A stretch of 64,000 bases of DNA, from assembly GCF_009848505.1 (NCBI RefSeq), contig NZ_WWDL01000021.1, positions 40,662 to 104,661 of the forward strand. Direction: 5' to 3'. The notes under the pieces were generated by a model. That model did no database searches. It had not been told where the DNA came from and saw only the letters and a program-made list of their open reading frames with translations. Positions 52,765 through 60,535 of the stretch are shown here, one piece after another. Numbering within the stretch: the first letter of the stretch is position 1; every line of letters starts with the position of its first letter. Made by a program: the position numbers and the translations under genes. This stretch comes from Muricoccus harenae (lineage in GTDB: Bacteria; Pseudomonadota; Alphaproteobacteria; Acetobacterales; Acetobacteraceae).

Positions 52765-54036
52765 ATGTCCCAGGCGATGCCCAATACCCTGGCCGAAATC
52801 CGGACCGCGCCCCAGGCGGAGCGCCCTGCAGACGCCGCGCTCCGCGCCCGTGCCCGAAAAGTCATTCCCGGCGGCCTGTGGGGGCATCTCAACGCTGCCA
52901 AGCTCCCCGAAGGCTATCCGCAGTTCTTCACCCGCGCAGAGGGCTGCCGCCTCTGGGACGTGGATGGACGCGAATTCATCGACTTCATGTGCTCCTGGGG
53001 GCCGGTCGTGCTCGGGCACCACCATACGGTGGTGGAGGCCGCCGCCGCCCGCCAGGCGGCGCTCGGCGACTGCCTCAACGGCCCCGCGCCCGTATTGGTG
53101 GAGTTGGCCGAGTTGCTGGTCGGCATGATCCCGCATGCCGAATGGTGCCTGCTGGCCAAGAACGGCACCGATGCCACCACCGCCTGCGTCACCATCGCCC
53201 GCGCCGGCACCGGGCGGCGCAAGATCCTGGTCGCCCGCGGCAGCTATCATGGCGCGGTGCCCTGGTGCTCACCCTCCATCGCCGGGGTCACGGCCGAGGA
53301 CCGAGCGCATTTGATCGCCTTCGACTACAATGATGCGGCCAGCCTGGAGGCGGCGGCGGAGCAGGCGGGGGATGACCTCGCCGGCATCATCGTCACCGCC
53401 TTCCGCCATGACATGAGCATGGCGCTGGAACTACCCGATCCGGACTTCGCCCGCCGGGCGCGCGCGGTCTGCGATGCGACCGGGGCGGCGCTGATCCTCG
53501 ATGACGTGCGGGCGGGCTTCCGCCTGCATCTGGGTGGCTCCTGGGAACTGCTGGGCGTGCGGCCGGACTTGGCTGCCTACAGCAAGGCCATTGCCAATGG
53601 CTACGCCATGGCCGCCGTCACCGGTGCCGAGCGCTTCCGCGAGGCGGCGACGAAGGTCTTCACCACCGGCTCCTTCTGGTGCACGGCCGTGCCGATGGCG
53701 GCTGCGGTGGCGACGCTGACCGAGCTGCGCCGCATCGACGGGCCGGCGCGGATGCGCGCCATGGGCGAGAGGCTGCGCGCGGGCTTCGAGCGACTGGCGG
53801 CGCACGAGGGACTGTCCATCCGCAACAGCGGCCCGCCCGCCATGCCGCTGCTGCAGTTCGAAGGTGATACCGACTTCCGCCTGGGCGAGGCCTTCTGCGC
53901 CGAAGCGCTGCGCCACGGCGCCTATTTCCACCCGCGCCACAACATGTTCCTCTCCTGCGCCCATACCGAAGCGGATATCGACGCCGCCCTCACCGCCGCC
54001 GAGGCAGGGTTCAAGGCCGTCGCACGAATCGCCTGA
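52765..54036 (+). CDS. Class III aminotransferase (glutamate-1-semialdehyde aminomutase-like)
   Basis: A 423-residue PLP enzyme. The Schiff-base Lys is in YSKAIANGYAMAAVTG; ILDDVRAGFRLH places the PLP-binding Asp; NGTDATTACVTIAR and GSYHGAVPW are family patterns. It resembles HemL, but several substitutions and its isolated position suggest a catabolic transaminase. It is convergent with the SDR at 54044. The AT-rich palindrome upstream implies its own promoter. Confidence 0.88.
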   Translation: MSQAMPNTLAEIRTAPQAERPADAALRARARKVIPGGLWGHLNAAKLPEGYPQFFTRAEGCRLWDVDGREFIDFMCSWGPVVLGHHHTVVEAAAARQAALGDCLNGPAPVLVELAELLVGMIPHAEWCLLAKNGTDATTACVTIARAGTGRRKILVARGSYHGAVPWCSPSIAGVTAEDRAHLIAFDYNDAASLEAAAEQAGDDLAGIIVTAFRHDMSMALELPDPDFARRARAVCDATGAALILDDVRAGFRLHLGGSWELLGVRPDLAAYSKAIANGYAMAAVTGAERFREAATKVFTTGSFWCTAVPMAAAVATLTELRRIDGPARMRAMGERLRAGFERLAAHEGLSIRNSGPPAMPLLQFEGDTDFRLGEAFCAEALRHGAYFHPRHNMFLSCAHTEADIDAALTAAEAGFKAVARIA

Positions 54037-54043
54037 GCAGCGC

Positions 54044-54745
54044 TTAGAACTTCTCGACCCAGGGGCGCAGCTCGACTTCGAGCGACCAGGCATCGCGAGG
54101 CTGCCGAAGGATGGACAGGTAGGTCTGCGCGATGCCCTCGGGGCTGAGCAGGCTGTCGGGGCGGTCTGCGGGTTCCGGGCGCCGGGCGCTGCGCACGCCG
54201 CCATCCACCACGACATGGGCGACATGGATTCCCTGCGGCCCGAGTTCCCGCGCGGCGCTCTGCGCCAGACCGCGCAGGGCGAACTTGCCCATGGCGAAGG
54301 CAGCGGAGAGTGCGAAGCCCTTCACGCTCGCGGTTGCACCAGTCAGCAGGATGGCGCCGCGACGATGCGGCAGCATGCGCCGGGCTGCCTGCTGCACGAC
54401 CAGGAAGGCGCCGAAGGCGGTGACGGCCATCGCCTGCCGGACGGCCTTCGGATCCAGTTCCGCCAGCGGCCCCTGGGCGCGCGCGCTCGCATTGTAGATG
54501 ACGACATCCGGCTCTCCGAGCTGCGCATCGGCCTCCATGAAGAGCCGCGCGACGGAAGCGGGGTTCGAGGCATCCGCGGCAAAGGCCAGCGCGCCGGTTT
54601 CGGCGGCCAGCGGCGCGAGCTTGGCGGCATCACGTGCCGCGAGGCCGACGCGCATGCCGGCGGCCGAGTGGCCGCGCGCCAGGGCGGCGCTGATCCCCGA
54701 GCCGGCGCCGACGATCAGCGCGGTGCGATAGGGCAGGTCCTGCAT
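54044..54745 (-). CDS. SDR-family protein lacking the catalytic Tyr
   Basis: A 233-residue classical SDR fold. The nucleotide site is IVGAGSGISAALARG, and NASARAQG and LLTGATASVKG correspond to the NAG and Ser motifs. The catalytic YxxxK is replaced by FAMGK (Tyr to Phe, Lys kept), so ordinary carbonyl reduction is doubtful. ATG 54745 has ACGGAGAG upstream; a longer frame extends into the regulatory region. Divergent from the KAS II gene across two putative operators. Confidence 0.82.
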   Translation of the reverse strand: MQDLPYRTALIVGAGSGISAALARGHSAAGMRVGLAARDAAKLAPLAAETGALAFAADASNPASVARLFMEADAQLGEPDVVIYNASARAQGPLAELDPKAVRQAMAVTAFGAFLVVQQAARRMLPHRRGAILLTGATASVKGFALSAAFAMGKFALRGLAQSAARELGPQGIHVAHVVVDGGVRSARRPEPADRPDSLLSPEGIAQTYLSILRQPRDAWSLEVELRPWVEKF

Positions 54746-54799
54746 CTCGGCTCTCCGTTTCACGGCGGAATGCCGCGTGCCCAGCCTTAGCAAACCGGG

Positions 54800-54853
54800 C
54801 TTGACTCTTTTTATGATGGCAAACATCTATCCACAAAAATGATGGCCGTCATC
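54800..54853. promoter_or_regulatory. Divergent promoter with paired operators
   Basis: TTGACT (54800-54805) and ATCTAT (54824-54829) form a -35/-10 candidate with 18-base spacing toward the KAS II gene. Two similar inverted repeats, tgatggcaaacatc (54813-54826) and tgatggccgtcatc (54839-54852), overlap and follow it, 26 bases apart. The pattern suggests a dimeric repressor; its gene is not visible nearby. Confidence 0.5.
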
Positions 54854-54900
54854 AAAACGGTGCCGTGGCCATGGGTTCTGAATGGAAGGGCACCATCCCA

Positions 54901-56218
54901 ATGCGGCCTGAGGGCAGGATCGTCGTGACCGGCATGGGGATCGTGTCTCCCCTTGGCGTCGGCATCGAGCCGATGTGGACGCGGCTGGCCGCGGGCCAAT
55001 CCGGCCTGCGGCGGATTCCCGAGGCGGTCGTGCCGGATATCGAGGCCAAGGTGGGCGGGCTGGTGACGGCGCGGGAGGAGGAACCGCATGGCTTCGACCT
55101 GGCGGCCGCCGTCGAGGTGAAGGACCGGAAGAAGATGGACCGGTTCATCCAATTCGCCCTCGAGGCCGCGCCAGGCCACGCTGCAGGCCGGCTGGAACCC
55201 GCAGGAGGAGGGGCCGCGCCTGCGGACTGCGACCATCATCGCCTCCGGTATCGGCGGGCTGCACAGCCTCGTCGAGGCCGTCAGGACGGTGGATGCGAAG
55301 GGCAGCGGGCGGCTTTCGCCCTTCACCGTGCCCTCCTTCCTGGTGAATCTCGCCGCTGGCCATGTCTCCATCCGCCATGGCTTCGCCGGGCCCCTGGGTG
55401 CGCCGGCGACGGCCTGCGCCGCGAGCGTGCAGGCCATCGGCGACGGCATGCGCCTGATCCGGAACGGAGAGGCGGATGTGGCGGTTTGCGGCGGGGCGGA
55501 GGCCTGTATCAACCAGGTGGGCCTTGCCGGCTTCGCGGCGGCGCGGAGTCTGTCCACGCATTTCAACGAGGCTCCGGCCCAGGCCTCCCGGCCCTTCGAC
55601 ATCCGGCGGGACGGTTTCGTCATGGGCGAAGGCGCGGGGGTCCTCGTTCTCGAATCCCTGGACCATGCTGAGCGGCGCGGCGCGGAGCCGCTGGCGGAGC
55701 TGGTCGGCTACGGGACCAGTGCGGACGCCTTCCACGTGACTGCGGCACCGCCCGATGGGCGGGGCGCCCGGCAGGCCATGCTGCAGGCCCTGGCGATGGC
55801 CGGGCTGGAGCCGGCGGCGATCGGCTATGTCAACGCCCATGCCACCTCCACCCAGGTGGGGGATGCCAGCGAGCTGGCCGCCATCCGCTCAGTCTTCGGA
55901 GATGGGCGTGGCCCCGCGATCTCCTCGACCAAATCCGCGACCGGCCATCTCCTCGGCGCTGCGGGGGGTGTGGAGGCGATCATCTCCATCCTGGCGCTGC
56001 GGGACGGAATCCTGCCGCCCACCCTCAACCTTGAGGAGCCGGACCCCGCCGCGGGTTCGCTCGACCTCATCGGCCCTGTCGCACGGATGCAGGCGGCCGA
56101 ATTCGCCCTCTCGAACGGCTTCGGCTTCGGCGGCGTCAACGCCTCAATCGTGCTCCGCCGCTGGCCGCCCTCTCGCCCTGGCGCATCCGCCATCGGGAAA
56201 GGAACCGACGATGCCTGA
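54901..56218 (+). pseudogene. Beta-ketoacyl-ACP synthase II (fabF-like), frameshifted
   Basis: Together the two frames make a full-length KAS II of about 439 residues, which would extend acyl chains on ACP or act in a specialised lipid/polyketide pathway. The first frame runs from ATG 54901 (GGAAGGG upstream) through VVTGMGIVSPLG to FIQFALEAA; the homology then continues in another frame from about 55172 (QATLQAGWNPQEE...), with catalytic Cys in ATACAASVQ and His in NAHATST and SATGHLLGAAGG. Loss of one CG from a GCGCGC run at about 55167-55172 explains the shift. It may be a true mutation or a sequence error. It overlaps the thiolase start by 8 bases. Confidence 0.85.
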
Positions 56219-57395
56219 CACCGAAGTGGTCCTGTGCAACCCGGTCCGCACCGCGATCGGGGGCTACAACGGAACGCTCAAGGGGGTTCCGGCCACCGAT
56301 CTCGGCGCCGTTGTGGTCCGCGGGGCCCTGGCGCGCTCAGGGCTTGAGGGCGGGGAGATTGGCAGCGTCGTCATGGGCAATGTCATTCAGGCCGGGAACC
56401 GGATGAACCCGGCCCGGCAGGCGGCCATTCATGGCGGCCTGCCCGTCTCGGTGCCGGCGATGACCGTGAACCGCGTCTGCGGCTCGGGCGCGCAGGCGAT
56501 CGTGACGGCGGCGCAGGAGATCCGGCTCGGCCAGCAGGCCCTGGCGATCGCGGGTGGCATGGAGAACATGGATCGCGCGCCCTACCTCATGGATGGCGGC
56601 CGCTGGGGCTACCGGATGGGCCCCGCCGAGATCCATGACAGCATGCTGCGGGACGGGCTGGTCGATGCCTTCTCGGGCGAACATTCGGGCTGGCATACCG
56701 AGGATCTCGTCTCCCGGGCGCAACTCAGCCGGGAGGCGCAGGACCGCTGGGCCGTGCGGTCCCAGCGGCGCTTCGCGGCGGCGCAGCTCGCCGGGCATTT
56801 CGACGCCGAGATCGTTCCCGTCCCCATCCAGGGCCGCAAGGGGCCAGAGAGCTTCACGCGGGACGAGGCGCCGCGGCCGGACACCAGTCTTGATGGGCTT
56901 TCGAGGCTCCGCCCGGCCTTCCGCCCGGATGGCAGCATCACGGCCAGCAATGCACCCGGGCTCAACAGCGGCGCCGCGGCGATGGTGGTGGCGGATCGGC
57001 GCGTCGCCGAGGCGAAGGGGATCGCGCCCGCTGCGCGGCTGGTCGCGCATGGCATCGCCGCGGTGGAGCCGGGCATGTTCGGCCTGGGGCCGGTTCCTGC
57101 CGTGCGCCAGGCGCTGGAGCGGGCCGGCTGGCGGCTGCCGGAGCTGGAGCGCATCGAGATCAACGAGGCCTTTGCGGCCGTTCCGCTCGCGGTGGCACAG
57201 GCGCTCGGCCTGCCGGAGGACATCATCAATGTCGAAGGCGGTGCCATTGCGCATGGACATCCGATCGGGGCCACCGGCGCGGTGCTGGTCACGCGCCTAC
57301 TGCACGGCATGCGGCGGGACGGCCTGCGACGCGGCATGGTGACGCTGTGCATCGGTGGCGGACAGGGGATCGCCCTGGCGCTCGAGGCATACTGA
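56211..57395 (+). CDS. Acetyl-CoA acetyltransferase (thiolase)
   Basis: A 394-residue thiolase-fold enzyme. Cys90 in NRVCGSGAQAI is the acyl-accepting Cys; GGAIAHGHPIGATGA holds the catalytic His; TLCIGGGQGIA holds the second Cys, and NEAFAAVPLA is the conserved N-E-A-F motif. ATG 56211 has GGAAAGGAA upstream and overlaps the KAS II stop by 8 bases. Degradative or biosynthetic direction cannot be told; the coupling to a KAS II gene is unusual. Confidence 0.92.
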   Translation: MPDTEVVLCNPVRTAIGGYNGTLKGVPATDLGAVVVRGALARSGLEGGEIGSVVMGNVIQAGNRMNPARQAAIHGGLPVSVPAMTVNRVCGSGAQAIVTAAQEIRLGQQALAIAGGMENMDRAPYLMDGGRWGYRMGPAEIHDSMLRDGLVDAFSGEHSGWHTEDLVSRAQLSREAQDRWAVRSQRRFAAAQLAGHFDAEIVPVPIQGRKGPESFTRDEAPRPDTSLDGLSRLRPAFRPDGSITASNAPGLNSGAAAMVVADRRVAEAKGIAPAARLVAHGIAAVEPGMFGLGPVPAVRQALERAGWRLPELERIEINEAFAAVPLAVAQALGLPEDIINVEGGAIAHGHPIGATGAVLVTRLLHGMRRDGLRRGMVTLCIGGGQGIALALEAY

Positions 57396-57613
57396 CGCGG
57401 CGGCATCGCATGGCGGGGCAATGCCCCGCTCAGGGGCCCTTGGGTCCGGAGGCTGGTCGAGCGCTTGTGCTGAGGCGGCACTTCTGCGCGGCAACAGAAG
57501 CAGTCGCGTGCGGTTTATCCCCGACGCGCCGGGTGGCGGGACCGGCTGTTTCGGCGCGCGTGCATTCCGCAACCGCCGGAGCCGGTGGCTGCGCATCCGC
57601 TGCGGGGATACCG

Positions 57614-57871
57614 ATGCCTCCAGACCCTCTGTTCGATGCCGCCGCCCTTCAAGAGGCGTTCCGCCAACTGCTGGAAATCCGGTTGCCGGCATCCCTGGAC
57701 CCTGAGGATCATGCCGGTGCCCTGCAGCTGATCCGGGATGACCTGTTCCTGCTCCTGCAACAGGCGGATATGGGACCGGACCCGGTCACGGGGATGATGC
57801 GCCGCGCGCTTCTCGCCGATGGGCTGGATGCGGCGGTGGATGACCTCCTCGCAGCGCGTGACGCGGCGTGA
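57614..57871 (+). CDS. Hypothetical 85-residue protein
   Basis: A small acidic helical protein (MPPDPLFDAAALQEAFRQLL at the start, then DPEDHAGALQLIRDDLFLLLQQADMG). I do not recognise a family. ATG 57614 was preferred because the upstream part of the frame is low-complexity Arg/Ala. It follows the thiolase by about 220 bases. Confidence 0.5.
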   Translation: MPPDPLFDAAALQEAFRQLLEIRLPASLDPEDHAGALQLIRDDLFLLLQQADMGPDPVTGMMRRALLADGLDAAVDDLLAARDAA

Positions 57872-58036
57872 GGACGGCGCTTTCCGGACTCGCGGCATGG
57901 CCATTGCGGCAGCGTTGCTTCGCGAGCGGGAGGCTGCGCGGCACAGGATGCAGGATGCTCGTGCCGGAAGGATGCCGACGAGGGCTGGAACCACCTGAAA
58001 CGCTGGCGCCCCGCCGGGCCCCTCGATCCTGTCGGG

Positions 58037-58261
58037 CTATCGCGCGGTCGGCTGGCGCAGCACGGTGACCGGGGCGCGAAGCATCCTTCCCCGCAGCCTT
58101 CGCGTCTCCTGCGAGCGGAGCAAGGAGCGCTCCACCTCCTGCAGAACTTCGAGCACGCGCTTCAATCGTTGCACCGTCGCGAAATCATCGAGATCCGACG
58201 GCGCCCCATGCGTCCTGCTCTGCCCGACGAGGCGTTCAAATTCACGCTGCCCTATCGTCAT
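58037..58261 (-). CDS. Hypothetical 74-residue helical protein
   Basis: A small basic protein, MTIGQREFERLVGQ then a long helix (VQRLKRVLEVLQEVERSLLR) and a basic C-terminus. No known domain. It could be a small regulatory or structural protein; support is limited to its coherent composition. Confidence 0.4.
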   Translation of the reverse strand: MTIGQREFERLVGQSRTHGAPSDLDDFATVQRLKRVLEVLQEVERSLLRSQETRRLRGRMLRAPVTVLRQPTAR

Positions 58262-58525
58262 TGTGGCCCCCGCCCGGCTCCTGCCCCTGGATCGCTGCAT
58301 CCACGCCTCCTTGTGCCTGTAGGTTCGCTCCCCAATGCCATAGTGGCCGACAGGCGAGATGATAAGCGCCGCGATTCGTCTCGGTTCCGTCCTGAACGAA
58401 TGGCGTAATCAGGGCATATGCGGGCTATGGTTTTAGGAGCGATGACCTAGGCAAGCCCTCTGGCCAGGCGCGGGCGCGCCGCCGATCCGGGTGTCCTGTC
58501 CAGTCGAAGGGGCGCGTGCTCAGAT
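58262..58525. other. Intergenic region upstream of eroded gene
   Basis: About 260 bases with no convincing gene or promoter. Given that the next gene lacks its 5' half, this may be the junction of an old deletion. Confidence 0.4.
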
Positions 58526-58960
58526 GTGGGCGCCGCAAGTTTCATGGAGTGCTCTGTATGGAACGCCGGACGATGGAACGCCGGACGCGCGGTCGGGGAC
58601 GAGGTCGCTTCGGGGCCCCGGAGGTACAAGCTTGATGCGGTGGTGCCGCCCGCGCGCATCGTGGAGGCGGTGGCGAAGGGGGAGATCGACGTCGCCGCCG
58701 TCTGGGGGCCTCTGGCTAGGTATTTCGCGCGACGGCAATCGGTGCCGCTGGTGCTCACCCCGGTGCGCCCACAGATCGACAGACCGCGCCTGCCCATGGT
58801 GTTCGACATCTCCATGGGCGTGCGGCGGGAGGATGACGCGTTTCAGCGCGAGATCGATGCGGCCATGGTGCGGAAGCGCGATGAGATCGACGCGATCCTG
58901 GCGGAATACGGCGTGCCGCGACTGGATGCACGCCGGCAGCGCGCGGAGAGGGCACCATGA
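58526..58960 (+). pseudogene. Remnant of methanol-oxidation-type substrate-binding protein (MoxJ-like)
   Basis: Only the C-terminal third of a quinoprotein-dehydrogenase-associated binding protein (TIGR03871 type) remains. The recognisable part begins near YKLDAVVPPARIVEAVAKG and includes DVAAVWGPLARYFA, LPMVFDISMGVR and IDAILAEYGVPRLDA. The upstream part has no homology and includes the 15-bp tandem repeat (WNAGRWNAGR). The signal peptide and first lobe are missing, so it is not functional. The intact family lies next to PQQ alcohol dehydrogenase genes; here only the following cytochrome c remains. The stop overlaps the cytochrome start. Confidence 0.8.
58558..58587. repeat. 15-bp tandem duplication
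   Basis: atggaacgccggacg occurs twice in immediate succession (58558-58572, 58573-58587), in the non-homologous 5' part of the binding-protein remnant; a likely mark of the event that truncated it. Confidence 0.8.
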
Positions 58961-59523
58961 TGCGGGCGGTCCTCCTCGCGCTGGCCGCGGTGGCGGTGCT
59001 CGCGCTTCCTTCCTGCAAACGGGAGAAACGGGAGACACGGGCCAGTACGGTGCCGGCGGAGCAGCCGCGGCAGCTCGCCCTCAGCACCAACCATGCCGGC
59101 TCGGCCCAGGCGCCGCCGATGGAGAGCGCCGGCAAGCGATATGAGGAGAGCGCCTACCAGATAACCGAGGGCAAGCGGCTCTATACCTGGTTCAACTGCA
59201 ATGGCTGCCATGCCAATGGCGGCGGCGATTCCGGGCCGCCATTGATGGATGACAAGTGGATTTATGGCGGCGAGATCCAGAACATCTACGCCACCATCCA
59301 GCAGGGGCGGCCGAATGGCATGCCGAGCTTCCGGGGGCGCATCCCGGACCATCAGATCTGGCAGGTTTCCGCCTATGTGCGCTCGATGGGCCGCAATGTC
59401 CGCATGGACATCGCCCCGAGCCGCAATGACGACATGCACCCGCGCGCTTCCGAGAACCGGCTGCCCCTGGCACCTCCCGTCGCCGGCGGCAGCACTCCGC
59501 CGAGTGCCCAGCATCCCCAATGA
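58957..59523 (+). CDS. Cytochrome c lipoprotein
   Basis: A 188-residue exported c-type cytochrome. A lipoprotein signal ends at LALPSC with Cys20 as the lipid-modified residue; the haem site CNGCH is at residues 81-85, with the axial Met likely in NGMPSF. ATG 58957 overlaps the preceding stop. Its position upstream of caa3-type oxidase genes suggests it carries electrons to that oxidase, originally perhaps from a PQQ dehydrogenase. Stop overlaps the coxB start by four bases. Confidence 0.88.
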   Translation: MMRAVLLALAAVAVLALPSCKREKRETRASTVPAEQPRQLALSTNHAGSAQAPPMESAGKRYEESAYQITEGKRLYTWFNCNGCHANGGGDSGPPLMDDKWIYGGEIQNIYATIQQGRPNGMPSFRGRIPDHQIWQVSAYVRSMGRNVRMDIAPSRNDDMHPRASENRLPLAPPVAGGSTPPSAQHPQ

Positions 59524-60535
59524 AGGTCCCGGCCCGCATCCTGCTGTTGCCCCTCGCGGCCGTGGCACTGGGCGGCAGCGGCTGGCAATCGGCGCTGGAG
59601 GCGCATGGGCCGCAGGCGGAGCGGATCGCGGATCTGTTCTGGCTTTTCGTCTATGTCTGCGGCGCGATCTGGGGGCTGGTGGTCCTGGTGCTCTGCATCG
59701 GGCTCCTGCTCCGACGGCGCGCGGCCGTGCCCGCCTCGCCGCTTGCACTGAACCCCGCCACTGAGCGGCGCACGACCGGGATCGTGACGGCGCTGGTCGG
59801 GGTGACGGCGCTCATTGTCTTTGTCCTGACCGGCCTGAGCTATGTGACGGGAAGCGGCTCGCCTCCCTCGCGCAGGACACGCCGATGACGCTTCAGGTCA
59901 CCGGGCATCAGTGGTGGTGGGAGATCACCTATCAGGATCCTTCGCCCGAGCGGGTCCTGCGCACGGCGAACGAAATCCATATCCCGACGGGGCGGCCGGT
60001 CCGGCTGGTGCTCAACTCCACCGACGTCATCCACAGCATGTGGGTGCCGAACCTCTTCGGGAAGCGCGACCTGCTTCCGGGACTGCAGACTGTCATTGAC
60101 TTCCAGGCGGATAAGCCCGGCGTCTATCGTGGGCAATGCGCCGAGTTCTGCGGGCTGCAGCATGCCCGCATGGGCTTCCTGGTCGTGGCCGAGCCGCCGG
60201 AGGCCTTCGATGCCTGGCGCCTGGCGCAGCTGCGTGCGGCGGAAGCGCCGAAGGAGCCGGAGCGGCAGCGTGGCGAGCAGGTCTTCCTCCGCTCCAGCTG
60301 CATCATGTGCCATCAGGTGCGCGGCACGCCCTCGGCCGGGCGGGTGGGGCCGGAGCTGACGCATCTGGCCACCCGCCAATTCATCGCGGCGGGCACCCTG
60401 CCGATGAACCGCGGCAACCTGGCCGGCTGGATCACCGACCCGCAGAGCATCAAGCCCGGGGCCAACATGCCGATGACGCAGATTCCGCCCCGGGACCTCC
60501 AGGACCTCGTCAGCTATCTGGAGGGGCTGCGATGA
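59520..60535 (+). pseudogene. coxB: Cytochrome c oxidase subunit II (caa3 type), frameshifted
   Basis: The gene is broken into two frames. The first (59520-59888) has a signal and two membrane helices; the second (59885-60535) has the CuA domain (DVIHSMWVPN and CAEFCGLQHARM, with HQWWWEI before) and a fused cytochrome c (CIMCH). A continuous frame RLASLAQDTPMTLQV is restored by adding one A in gggaagcgg at about 59850, so a one-base deletion is the simplest explanation. The second frame could still start at ATG 59885 (ATGA overlap), giving a soluble CuA-cyt c protein. It overlaps the coxA start by four bases. Confidence 0.85.

Noticed and set aside
57347..57613. N-terminal extension of the 85-residue protein
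   Set aside because: The added part overlaps the thiolase end and is Arg/Ala-rich without homology; ATG 57614 is more credible.
59885..60535. A separate soluble CuA-cytochrome c protein as a naturally split COX2
   Set aside because: Homology is continuous across the junction if one base is restored, so a frameshift is simpler; kept only as an alternative.
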